Source of the DNA: Oreocharis arfaki
Taxonomy: Eukaryota; Chordata; Aves; Passeriformes; Paramythiidae
Length of the DNA: 64,000 nt
Reading direction: 5' to 3'
Assembly (NCBI GenBank): GCA_013398015.1
Contig: VZRR01027747.1
Span: forward strand, 1 to 64,000
A program made the position numbers and the translations under genes. Shown in pieces: positions 1 through 12,709 of this stretch (positions are counted from its first letter, which is position 1; each line of letters starts with the position of its first letter). The notes beneath the pieces were generated by a model, which was given only the letters and a program-made list of their open reading frames with translations, was not told the origin of the DNA and made no database searches.

Positions 1-3000
1 CTTCTTCTCTTTTCTTTTTTCTTCAAATAAGTTGTCAGTCCCTGTGCTTGCTTGTGTTGTCAAACACTGCACTCACATGAGATAAGCATATTGCCATTTA
101 GGGAGAAAGTAAAATTTTCTTTATGTGTTAAAAAAAAAATTCATTATTCATAAATAAATTTCTTTCATTTTCCACTTACAGCATTTCAGCAGTGCTTTAG
201 CAGTGCTAAAAATGTTTCTTTCTGAGTGGTTTGCTTATGTTATTAGCACACTAACCACATTTATCCAAAACCACCCTAATCAAAGAAATAACTATTATGG
301 ATTGCAAGGAGTGAATAGCCAGGGATTCAGTGCTTCACAGTTAGACTGTGATTCTCAGTTCTCACTGTCAGTAAATAGATTCTGCCTTCAGATGATCATG
401 ATTTATATAAGCGCTCTCTGAGGAGTGTTTATTTCTGGAAATGCAGTTTCATGAACACTCAGAAAACCCCTCAGCATCATTTCTATATTGGATATTGGAA
501 ATAGACAAAAAATTGTCATAGGTACTCTAAAGGAAAGTAATCCTACTTTTTGTACTCTACAGTATTATTGATTCATTAATGTTGCCTCAGGAATACTCTT
601 TACCACAGTATGCATCATGTCTAATACTTGTCTCCAATACTTGTTGTCATTCCATTCTTCAGCAAGATATTAAATAAAATGAATTGCCCTTGGCACAATG
701 ACAAAGAAGATAAATGTCAAAACTGCTTCATCCGAAACTAAATGAAAAGTATCTAAGCATGCAAGCTCAGTGTGTGCAATCTTCGTGGCACTAAATAATG
801 TATCACCTAAAAATTTCAAACATCGGAATTTTTATTTCGGACAACTTCTCTCCATCACAAAATATGTTCCTATAAATATAGATCTGTATTGAAAAAAAAA
901 TGTAAAAAAACTTGCATTCAGCTACCTTGGTTGAACAAAAAAAGCTTATTTTGGTTTGAAAAAGGAAAATTATACTAAGAAATAGACAAATGCAGAAAAG
1001 ACACGACGTTTGATTAATGCCAACATGAAAATAACAGACAAGAATTTGAGTGGATAAATCTGGTCACACACATTAGCTGCTGCAAGTGTTCTTGGTATCC
1101 AAAAACTTCAGGTTTCAGCAAAAATAAAACATTTTCAAAATGTTTGTACCATCAAATTAGAAGAGCTTTCAGACACCAGAATAAATAGTAGTGTAAAAAA
1201 AAAAACAAAAACAAAAACAAAACCATAACATTTAGATTCCTAATAGGTAAAATTTCAAACCTGATAATAATAATAACAAAAAACCCCACAAGACATCCCT
1301 GTGGTAAACTGATTGTCTCTATGAAGATGAAGTGGCACATGAAAACCCAGCAGGAAGAACAGCAGGTGATGACTGTAGTCTTCATCCTTCTATATCTTTG
1401 TAGTAAGTACACTTTTATGAGATACATGAGTCCAGCAGAGAGAAAAACAGAATGTATTACCTCTGCAGTTCGAGCATTTGAAAATCCCTATGTTCTTCGG
1501 TTTTTTTTGCCTGCAGCTGTAATCCTTCTGCCCTCAGAGACATCATTAAATTGCATTTCCTGTTTCAATCAAAACTAAAATATCATCCCTCAAGGATTAT
1601 ACTGATGCCCATTTCCTATTAATGGGAGTCTGAAAAATTTTTGAAGACATCTTTTAGCTTAGAAATGTTCATATTTAAATTACATATTCTGAGTAAATAT
1701 ATCTGCCCATGTGTCTGCTTCGTCAGGATGATCCCCTCAAAAGAAAAATATACTGGTTGCTAGGGTAGGTTTTAAAAAGAAGACCTATTAAATACTAATG
1801 CAGGCAAGTAGATACGATAAACTAGTAATACTTGTTTGAATTTAAAAAATATGAAAAGCTAGGAAGTTGTTATCTTCTATTTACTTAGGTAAAGTAAACG
1901 TTTCTTTCTAGTATCAGTGTGGTTTCTGATTATGGCAAATACGACAAGGCCAGAAACTTGTTTTTTCCTCTATGTGTTATAAAACTGCTGGTAAAAAGCA
2001 GTGTTCCTATTACCTTTAAAGTTTATGCTCTATGAATACAGCCCTAAATTGCTAAAATTTTTTAAGCATGACCATGCTTGGTCATGCTTATCTCAATGAC
2101 CAGGAATAAAGAAGGATTCATCTTAAGTAGCTTTAGTTCAAGTTAAGTGTCTAATCTAAATCAGCTTCCCATCTGCTCATGCTTCATGCCAGTGGACGGA
2201 TGCATATCCAGAAGATAACTCTATTTCTCACACAATAGACCTCAAACAATAAGACAGAAATGTTTGTTCTCAGCTCTTTTCCCACCTACACTTTACTGAA
2301 ATCCTCACAGGAAAAAACAATCCTAATTATTTTTTAAATCAGGAGCTATCCTGATAAGGTAGTCAAACACACATTAATGACTCAATCTGCTGTTGACTAG
2401 GAGAAAACAATAGTGGTAAAGAATTTTAATTTAAGTAAGTCCTTTAGCATTTTACTGTCAACAGAAAGCGGAAATAAAAGGAAAATAAATCATCTTTATA
2501 CCAGTGGCAGGACAAACATATTTTCACCCTGCTAAGTAACCAGATTAAGTGGAAGTCAAGTCCCAAGCAATTTAACTTTTTTCTGCCCTTCATACTGATT
2601 TTGTCCACACAGATAATCATCTACTTTCATATGCATATGGGTTAAGCACAAATTAATTAAAAGCAAATTCAGATAATATATTAAAAGAATTCCTATGCTT
2701 GCCTGCATGACAGACTATTTTGGTCTCAAAGCTTCATTTAGCGTAACAGGCAATACTCAATATTTGCAAATTTCAATTTTTTTGAGCCTTTCTGCAGTAA
2801 CTTGATCAAAACTTTTATACACTTAAAAATTCTGACAACCAAGTATTTCCTGCTGAGTCATCCATCTGTTTCAGGTAGCCTCTTTGACATTATTCACAGG
2901 TATCATAAAGAGCAGGGCACAGCACTCTGAAAATCTGACTAGTACAAGTTTAACTTTCACATTCATTCTTGGGATCTTGCTCACCTTCTTTTGCTGTGTT

Positions 3001-3629
3001 CCTTGCTCCCAGTTGATTACTAAGCTAGTAATACTCAAATTCCCAGCTTCATATCCCGTTTGACAACTTCTCTCCCATTAACAGAAAGGTGACCTAGGTC
3101 ATGCTCCTGCCTCTGTGCTTGAAAACCAAGCATAAATCTTACCTGTCAGGTTATTGTATGCATCAAGACTTGTAACGATAAAGACTGTGAGACATACGGC
3201 ATTTACTCCTTGTCATCTGCAGTTCCACAGCACTGCTGCTTCCAGTAGAACCGATTGTCATCACAAGACTGCTCCACAGGACTGCTGAGGGAAGGTACAT
3301 GGTGCAGAAGCAGCAGAGATGTGTGTCATGTGAAGGAAATTCCTGACTGAGGAAAGATATGGTGTGAAACCAGGGATGTGTTTGTGGAGACCCTCCAGGT
3401 CTAGGTCCAAGCAGATGCAACATGGATGATGTGATGGAGCTTGCCTGAGTGAGATGACATCTCTGAATCTGTCTACAGACAATTAAGAGGACTCCCTTGA
3501 TCAGAGCCCTTAGTACATATGAGGGATTTTGATCACATGGACATCACCTGAACAGGTACTACAATCCTTAAGCATCGTGGAAGGGTCTTCAGAGCACTCT
3601 GTTTGACCAGCTGCTCAATGACAAAAAAC
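1..3629. other. Intergenic, no gene recognised
   Basis: AT-rich unique-looking DNA. Open frames are short (under about 90 codons), lie in both strands and match nothing known. It holds an A-rich (AAAAAC)n tract at 1,196-1,224 and a perfect hairpin at 2,063-2,090. The last few hundred bases may include further decayed CR1 sequence, but I could not align it by eye. Confidence 0.5.
2063..2090. repeat. Perfect inverted repeat, 12-bp arms, 4-nt loop
   Basis: TAAGCATGACCA (2,063-2,074) is followed by TGCT and then its exact reverse complement TGGTCATGCTTA (2,079-2,090). Pairing stops immediately outside the arms. No transposon ends or terminator-like T-run flank it on both sides, and its function is unknown. 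Confidence 0.9.
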
Positions 3630-5345
3630 AGTTGTGAGTGGGATTGCAAATGTTAGTTTGGGTTGCAGTGACCATGAGAAGATGAGACCAAGGTTTGGAG
3701 AAAGGCAAAGAGATAAGGTAAGAGATAGACTTCGACTCCCAACTTCTGGACAGCAGATTTTGACCTGTTTAGAATATTGCTGGATTAATGCCTTTGGAGC
3801 CTCCTACAAGAAGCATCCAGAATAGCTACCTGACTTTTAAAGAAAAAATTGTTTGGAGCTCAGGAGAAAAGCACCCCTTCATGCAGGTAGACCAGGAATT
3901 TCAATCAAAGGCCAGAACCACTACGCAGAGAACTTAAATGCTCGAAATCATACAGGAAGTGAAAACAAGGACAGAAATCAAAGGAAAACTATAAAAGTAT
4001 TGCTCATGCTGTTAAGGATAAAAAGACCAAAACCTGAGGAGAGCTAAAACTAGTTAGGGACATAAATGTAACTGGAAGAGTTCTTACAAGTATGCTAGTA
4101 TCAGAAGGAAATTCACAGAAAATACATACTGCTGAATGGGAGAGACAGTTGACTGATAGATTATATGGAAAAGGTTGAATTGTTTGATGATATTTTTACC
4201 TCAGTCTTGGCAGTCAAAGCCTACTTTTAAAATTCTGCACATATCAGTCTTGTTTTGGAAGCAGGCATACAAGAGACCAAGAAGGTTGGGACAACTTAAA
4301 AATGTTGAACTTCAGTAGAGGATGCCAGATCAAATTGACTTCAAGGTGTTGAAGGTGGCGACTGAAGTGAACACAAGGCTGCTATCATCTATTAAAAACC
4401 ACAGTAATCAAGGAAGGTCCTAAACAACTAGAACAAGGCAAATATCATATTCGTATTAAGAAGGAAGGGAGATCAGGGAACTATAAAAAAAGCAGCCTCA
4501 CCTTTTACCCTGGAAAGTTCACAACTAGCATTCATTTGGAATTAATTCCTGAACACACATGGAAAACAAGGCATTCAGGAACAATACACACAGATTTACC
4601 AATGGTAAATCATGCTCTACCAGTCTTAATGACTTCTATGATGAAATACGGGATCAGTTTTCATAGTGTCCCTTCTTCAGGGACCTGGGTTATGACATAG
4701 AATGCAAACCTGACAAATTTCTGGATGATATTGAGAGGAGTGACTGACATAATCAATGACAAAAATTCAAGTTGGTAGGATCTGGGGAAATTTATGGATT
4801 TTGCATAGAGAAGCCCCATTATGCTTAAGAGGCAGAAGGGCCAAGCTTCGCACCTAGGGAAGGTAGGTGCTGATGATGGAGAGTGACTGGATGAGCTGCA
4901 AGGACCCAGGCTGAAAGGACTCGAGGGTGATAGCTGACCACAAGCCCAACAATGTGCTCTTGCTCTGAGCTGGATGAACTGTGCAGAACCTGCAGCAGAA
5001 GCTACAAGGGACCTAAAGAACATGACTGACACAGAGAGGCTGAGTGAGATGAGCTGGTTTTAGCCTGGCAAAGTTAAAGCTAAGGGCCATATGGGAAGAA
5101 GCAGAGATAAACCCCTGGCAGTAGTAGTAAACAATATAAAAGGGATTACAGAAGGCACAGTGGCCTTGAACAGCAGGCTGGATAAATCAGGTTGTATGTA
5201 AGGAAAAATGTTTTCATGATGAAATACCAGGATATCCATAGAAAGTGTGGATGCACCATCAGAGAAGGTTATGAAGTCAAAGCTGTGGCTGATCACCTCC
5301 AAAGTGAAACCAGAACAGATTTTAAGCAGAAAGCCCTCCTAACTA
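3630..5345 (+). mobile_element. Old, decayed CR1 LINE (ORF2 remnant)
   Basis: Segments in consistent plus-strand order recall the CR1 ORF2 polyprotein. VSLGCSDHE near 3,653-3,679 matches the end of the endonuclease domain (GCSDHE). A YLTFKEKI-like run follows near 3,828-3,850. GNYKKSSLTFYPGK-like text near 4,478-4,515 corresponds to the reverse-transcriptase NYRPVSLTSIPGK block. A degraded version of the FADDTKLGGVAD region lies near 4,707-4,745, and text like CAATGTGCTCTTGC near 4,950-4,963 corresponds to the QQCALVA block. All frames are broken by stops, shifts and deletions, so the element is dead and old. Boundaries are approximate, and the 3' tail was not pinned down. Confidence 0.75.
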
Positions 5346-7599
5346 GCATTTTCAGCATTGCTTAGATTCATCTACCCTAACTGCGAAAGTCTGAAAGTTT
5401 GAAGGCAAAATTATGGTATATATTTTTCTGTTTATTAATTCATATTCTGCAGGCATCAGTTCCACGAATCTAATGTTCAGTGTGACCTTTCCTTTTTCAT
5501 GGCACAATATAGATCTTTTAGCTATGTCTTATAAAGCATTTTCACTTCATTTGTGACTGCATCTTTCCAAAACAATTTGAATTTGCTTACTTTTTCAGTT
5601 TTATTTTTATAAAGATGTCCCTTTTGCTACTCTACATTTTATCATTGTTTGTTTACTCTCTTCTTTGCATACAATGAAAAAATGAATAAATTTTAAATCC
5701 TAATTAAAGACTTCTTTAAGTGTGAGGTAGGATCCTCTACAATGTCAGAAAAGCAGAATTTTGCAAAGTAGAAAAAGACTATTGATTTCATTCAGTTCAG
5801 TTCATTCACTCAAAACATCACATTATTAGTTCAAATAGAACAAAGCCATAATCAGGCACATGGAAATACTTCTCATCCATTTTCAAGATATTCTAAACCA
5901 ACTTCTTAGGAAACTCTGTTTAAACAGCCTATAGCAGAGATGGTGTCTTTAGTTAGCTTTTGCACACAAATACAAGGCATTTACTTTTACATAAGATAAA
6001 ATCAGTACAAGGTACTGAATTAAAATAAGTCTGTTAACACAAAACCATTCTGCAGTGTCTCCTTCTCAGCGAAGAGGGCATATGAGAACAGAAGCAATTC
6101 CCAGCAGATTAATTAAGTTATTTTTATAATGTCACAGTGACAACTGTAGTTTGAAAACAGAGGAATGAGCTAAGCAGAGGTCTCTTTTAGCAATATGAAA
6201 GCAGAGAGCATTATAAAGAAACAGTGGAAAAAGCATGCATTTGTTGTAAAAATAGGTAGATGAACAAAAATTTTAAAACCAAATGTATTGTCCTATTTAA
6301 TCAATGCTACCAAAACTTTAACAGTGATACTCACAATAGTAATAGATATTTGGCTCATTGATTTCTTATAAATAGAAATTTACTCACTTTTACAGCTACA
6401 ACAACTTAAAAACATTTTTCTCTAGGAAAAAGATCTTATTATACAATTATTTTTCCACAGCCTATTGGTTGCTATTGCAGAATCTGTTTAAATGGAAACA
6501 AATAATAGGCTAAATCAAATAAATTCCATTGCATTCCACATTACATATACGTTTTGGTTCATTTCTAATCTTAGATGGCCTAGCAATTTAGTTTTCAAAA
6601 GTTTTACTATTGACTAGGTCTTCTAGTAATACATTTTAGGTATTAATCTCTCTAACAAAATAAAGTGTCGAAGTCTCCACTATAAATACTGGGTTTGTCA
6701 TATGCCCAATTGCTGTCAGTTTGGTGGAAGTGTGTAAAAACTCTCCAGTTATTCAAATGTAGGTAATTCAAAGGGAGTTTGGCCAATCAACGTGGGGCTC
6801 AGATTTCCAAATTCTAAGCTACTCATTCTGATTATCTAGATGGTTTCCATTCACAATTTGCAACACAACTATATTTAGTGGTAAAGGATATTTATTTCAG
6901 TGATAAAGGTAAGGAAACAAAAAAACAGACACATACACTAAAGAAATATGTAATCAGCACTAATCAAAAGATTGCCTTTTTTTTTTTAAATTTGGGATGT
7001 TTTACTTGCCAAGACATTAATCTCACTTGACATTACCCTTCTTAGTTACTACACATGCCTACTTAAATCTCAGTAGCTAAACCTCAATGTAACAAGTTAC
7101 TGAACTAATACATCGGTGAATTTTTAATAATGACATAACTTCCAGAACATCATCCCTTACCTGTATTATGGATTTTTTTTTTTTTGTGTTTTCCTCGTGA
7201 AAACTCTTGGCTGGTTTTGCTAATTTGCTTGTGCCTCTATAAAGCACACACAGCACACATTGCAAAAGCACAATTTCCTGCCCCCTGGTTTCAGTTTATG
7301 GAAGTGGAATACCTGGGCTACAAAAGCAGCTGACAAGTGATCCAGAACACACATGCAGAGATTCATCTTCATGATACTCACCCTGACACCAGTGGATCTT
7401 CCCTAAGGCAAAATCAGGATCACTTAATTTTCAACTCTCAATTACTGTTTTTGCTTTTCTTCTCACAGCCCCCAAGTCCCATAAACTCTCAGCATATGCA
7501 ATGTGTTGAGCAGAAAGAGTTCCTCAGCTTCCCTCCACACTGCTTAAATAAACACTTCTGTTATTTTTGAGCTTCCCAGTGGCTAGCTTTGTTTGATGT
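5346..7599. other. Intergenic, no gene recognised
   Basis: AT-rich DNA without a convincing coding frame. It contains a T-run at 7,173-7,185 and other short A/T tracts. Nothing here suggests an exon or a young repeat. Confidence 0.5.
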
Positions 7600-8720
7600 C
7601 CCCCACCCCTCCACACTTGATGCCATTCATGATCTTGTCACTCTGCTTCCTCTTTGACACCTCTGCAGAGCAGAAGAATCATTGCCCGCTGTCACTTCAC
7701 AGACCGAATCTAATTGTACCATTTCATTTTTCTAGGTTTTCATTCATTCTCTGAAGCTTTTTCAGTTTGATTACATTTTCTTTTGTTTGCTTGTTGCCCA
7801 GTCAATGAACTGGACACAGTATTTAAAAAGTTAAATATCATGGCTTACTGCATATCTATTGATTGACATAATGATGTGTTTAATGTTCGCTTGTTTTCTC
7901 TGCTGCTTTCCTAATAATTGTTAACTGCATACTTGCATATTTTTCTGACCCCCTAAGCACAAGACCAACATTTTCCTAGAAAGATTTAACTGCTAAATAT
8001 AAAGCTAAGTGAAATACGTAAAATATAAAATTGTTTTCATACCACTTTACATTTATCTTAACTGAATTTAATTTTAAATTTTAATAAACAGTCATCCAGG
8101 CCACTCCTATTTAACACCTTTAATAACTTAGCATGATCACCAAATTTACCAAATAATTATACAATACTTTTCCAGCATATTCACATGTTCAAATATCTTT
8201 GGAGACACATGGATCCCAGTATATGTCCCATAGAACTTCACTCTTGGGCTCTGTCCCCTGTGAAAACTGACCAAAAAATGAGTATTTTCTCCAATATTTT
8301 ACAATTTTTAATGAATGCAGGAACTTTCCGCTTAGCCAGCTGCAGCTTCCTCTGTGCCTTCTCTTAGCCATCTCTGCAATTTCCTGCCATGTTTGGTAAT
8401 ATTGACAATGTTAGATGCATTCTAGTTCTTTTTAAAAAGGTATTATTATAGTTTGAACCGTTTTGCCCAGTACTGATTTACGGACTATGCTCTCTCAATC
8501 TAACACTGGCAACATAGTTGCAATCTCACGTCTCAAAAGCTATCAAAATAGCTTTTAAGAATGAATTTCACACCACAGGTACCACTGGGCTATTTCATCC
8601 CTGAGTGTCTTTAAAAATCTTAGGTGTACATCCCTTCATTTTGTTTTGTACCACCTCAAACCAAACAAGGACTACTTCGTATGAGTTCCTCCACAAAAAA
8701 ATTCATGTGTGAGAATCTAC
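7600..8720 (-). mobile_element. Very diverged CR1/L3-like LINE remnant
   Basis: The plus strand reads like the reverse complement of an ancient amniote CR1. CAATGAACTGGACACAGTAT appears near 7,803. ACACCTTTAATAACTTAGCAT is near 8,114-8,134 (part of a block that includes AAATTTACCAAATAATTATA). CATGGATCCCAGTATATGTC and GTGAAAACTGACCA follow near 8,208-8,271, and TTTTGCCCAGTACTGATTTA near 8,461. These short blocks keep the order expected for the antisense of ORF2, but they are separated by heavily changed sequence. It is clearly older than the other CR1 copies here. It may continue to about 9,760, where I could not follow it. Confidence 0.5.
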
Positions 8721-10170
8721 AAAAGTCCTTCTATAGCACGAGCAGAATTAAAACGTTTCAATTTTGTTCCTATAGCTTCTTCTAAGTGCTTCTGTTTTCC
8801 TGGAATATCTTTCAGCACTACAGACTGTCTCTCAGACCTCCCTCTGCTCTTCTGCAGAACAGAATTTCTTAATTCTTGTTTCTTTCAAGTATTTTACTTG
8901 AGAAATCTCTTAAGTATCTCAGAATTGTTTTGATTAACCTTGCTGTGGGTTTGTTGTTTGTTTTGGGTTTTTTTTTAATTTATATTTACTCTTAAGAAGC
9001 TTACAGTCCTTACATTTTCTTTAAAAATCTTCAGCAATCTGAAGGATGTCTTGCCCTCAGTAGCCTGATACCCTGCTGATTAGCTGCGTGGCTTCCCTTT
9101 TACCCTTTCTCAAGCCTTTCTAGCTAAGCAGAATGTATTTGTTCTCTGCCTTCAATAATACCGTAAATAGTCTCTGTGCCATCTGCCATGACTTAACCCT
9201 CTTAGTATTCCTTCCAGATTCTCCTGAACAGGAGTCCTTGTTTATAACTGTCCTTTCTGAAGTTCAGCCCAACTGTGGGGAGATTTCACGGCTTCTTGGC
9301 AGCCCTGCAAGAATATTGAATCCAGAGAGAGAAGTAATTTGAACAACATCCACTTGGCTTTTGCTTCCTCTCTCATGGCATCTCTAACTGTCCAGTCCAT
9401 GAAAATTATTAATTTAGTCTCAGCAGTCCTCTATAGAATCTTTCTGCAAAGTATGTGTCACTCTGTTCAATCTAATTTTCTCTGTAGGATCCAGTCTCAG
9501 TAACAGCCTCTTGTCTTCAGGGGAGCTCCAGGGCAGGGTGATGGCTGTCCTTCATCCACTCCTTAGACAATAGCCTACCACTGTCTTGTGGTCAGGTTTT
9601 ATCAACAGCATCATAGGCTTGCTATGTACCCAGCACATCACTGAGCAGAGGAAAAAAATCTGTCCCTTGGGGATACTCAAGACATGTGACACTTGGGGCA
9701 GCCATGTCAGGAGATGGACACTTTTATAACATCCTGGTGATCACCAGGTTTTTGTAATCCTTTTCTTCCACTCCACAAAAGAGCTATCTTAAAATATCCC
9801 TATTTTTCTCATGAATGATGAAAAAAAATCTTGTCTTTTAAAAAATTCAAGTGCTGAAATTCTGTCTTGTAGACACATTCAGAACTGCCAGCATTTTGTT
9901 TTTGCACATCTCATCATTTCAAACCTATGGGCTGCTTCAGGTGGCTTTTCAGATGCCAGCTAATGAAACAATGCACTATTACTCTAGAACTATTTCTCTA
10001 GGCACTTCTTCAATTCATGACACATAAATCTACAAAAGGACCCATCAGTCGCTGTAAGTTTAAAAGTTCTGCTGGTCTTGTCAGTATGCTTGGATGAACA
10101 CGATAGAAATAACAGAATTTTTTGGCTGTTTAATGAGATAATCTAATTGCCTCCTCTGGTTTTCAACTAC

Positions 10171-10236
10171 GAGAAAGCATTTCAGTGCTAATTATCTGCC
10201 AACAATTTCTGAAATTGTGTGTTGAAATGCTTTCTC
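10171..10236. repeat. Nested inverted repeat; possible structured RNA
   Basis: GAGAAAGCATTTCA (10,171-10,184) pairs perfectly with TGAAATGCTTTCTC (10,223-10,236), a 14-bp stem. The pairing extends a few bases outward past one mismatch and inward through G-U wobbles. The 38-nt interval holds a second hairpin, ACAATTTC/GAAATTGT with a 1-nt loop. Length and shape are like a small RNA precursor, but I recognise no known miRNA. Confidence 0.75.
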
Positions 10237-12668
10237 ATGGGAGTATCTGCACAATATACAGATATAATCTCAATTTATATCCAATATTGAATAATTATCT
10301 AAAGATTTAATTTAAATCTACAAAAATCAAGCAACCTGGATTTTTCCCAGAGACACTGGTAGTAAAATAAGACATGGTACATGACACTGTATGAGTGTGC
10401 ACACACACTGAAATTCACCTTCCCGCATGAAGTCCCAGTTAAGCAGAGATGCAAATAACAGCATGTGATTGATGAGAACTATGGTTTGGAGTGTTATCTT
10501 CCAACTACATCTGTCACTTAAATTAGGCCTGAATGTTGGTATATGTTCATCATTTTTGCATTGCACACATTATATAAAACCACTCCTGGGACCAAGTAAT
10601 TATTTTTCATATCTCATATATTTTTCTGAAGAAAACTGCATTTTTTCAGGTGGGTTTTGTGCAATAAAAATTTTACACACAAGCTGATCTAGAACTCAGC
10701 AGAGCAGAAAAGTATTTGCAAATAGTAACAAATTATTCCACTGGATTTTTATTGGGCTTTTTTCAAATACAGATGAATGCATTTTGTTCACAAAAATAAA
10801 AGCTTTTCCAAGTGTTATTATTAGGCAATAATGAAAGTGTTCAAATTATCATTCTGAAATTTTCTTATTGTTTCAATAATGTTGTCCCTTCCTTAAACAA
10901 CTTGTTTTAAAGAACAAGCTCTCCAATTTTAAAATACAGATTATCCAAAAAGGGAGGAAAACCAAGCCATGCCAGTTATGTGTCCAAATAAGGTATTCTA
11001 ATGACATAGAAACATCACAGTAAGAACATTATAAGCCAAGAGCTAAATTGTGTGTGAACAAAACACAGCCATCATTCTTTAACAAATACAAAGGTTTCAT
11101 TTATCCATTGCACCAAAGGAAATTGACCACTAACTTTCATGAAGAGTCAAATCATAAGATCATCCCTACTTTTGCCAAATGAGGGAGTCTAACATAAACT
11201 TATTTAATTTTCCGATTTCCCGACAAACTTCAACAGCTGTTTATGGCTTCAGAGTCACAAGCAAAGACAGAGCTCAGGCCTTTCACCAAAAAATACAGTA
11301 ACATGAGCATCTTTTGCAGTAACAGGACTTGTGGCACTTACTTCAGCAGAGCTGACATTTCATTCATGAGCAGGTAAGGGTGCCATGCGTGCACACACAC
11401 GAACATACACGCGCAACACTTGTTAGCACATTAGAGCAGAGCAACACATTTTTAAGATATCTGCCCTTCACAAAGTAAACCCACAGATTTTTCTTTTAGT
11501 AATTTTTGTTGTTGAAAGGTATTTTTTCTGTTAGTGAGCACTTAAACGGTTCCATAAAGCAATGAACTGAAAGAAAAGCCTATTCAACTTTATGAATCAG
11601 ATACATGTACCTGGATTTAAGATGAATGATTCAACTGAACTGGGGACCAAATGCATTACTTTTCTCTTAAAATTACACATAGGCTAATGGACTAAGAAAA
11701 AAAAGGAAAAAAATATTTTTATTCAAAACAGCTGTAGCATTGAAATGTCCAATAACTCTACAACAAAACACTGCATTAGATGGATAACAATGACTGTTCT
11801 TAACTGTAAACTGTAGATTGGTCCAAGAAACAACCTATTATTCTGTAGCTTTTCAAATTATGAGCAAACAGTATCAAATCCATGGTCTTGTCATATGCCA
11901 AAACAAACAAAACACCAAACAAAAACCTTAGCACACACGCACCCCAGAAAAACCCAACCCCCTAAATGACTAAACCAGCTTTTGAGTAAAATGAGACAGC
12001 TGGCAAAAGGTCTCTGTATAATTTGGGAAACCACCATTATTTGACTACATTCATTTCATTCTTAAACATCCGAATTTTCACTTACTAAAACTCACTGATA
12101 ATAAAAACCCTATCCCATTTTATATTTAATTTCTTCCTGTGGATATTAAAATAAACTATGTTCTGAAATTAAGAGTTAAAATACCTCCTTTTGTTTTCCA
12201 TACATATTTGCCTATATAAATATACTTTATCATTTTACAAATTACAGTATTTATATTAAAGCTTTCATTCAGCAAATCATTACAGCTTAACAAAGAAGAA
12301 ACAATTCCTGTGTTTTGGTTCTGTCTTTAAATCACTTTTGGATATAATGAAAACCAGCGAAAATGAGTGACTGCAAATAATACAAACAACACATTTATTT
12401 AGAAAAATAAACTGAAAATGTTGCTTGTCTGTTAGATTTCTCCATGAAGTACAGACAAATGGCTAGAAAAATTTTATGTCAAGTACATATTACAAATGAC
12501 TTCTTTAGCAGTAACTGGGACTAAATGTCAATGTTCAATAGGAACATTTTTTGATGTATAATTCAATAGACTAAATTTCTCAGCTGCTAATATGATAAAA
12601 AAAATGGATGCTATTAAAAAAGATTATATCCCCTTTTTAAATACCCCTTATCATGTTGCTGCTTTTTC

Positions 12669-12709
12669 ATATATATACATATGTATATATGTATGTATAT
12701 GCATGTATT
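12669..12709. repeat. TA/TATG microsatellite
   Basis: Alternating ATATAT, ACAT and GTATGTAT units make an impure dinucleotide/tetranucleotide tract. It is simple sequence of the ordinary kind. Confidence 0.85.
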
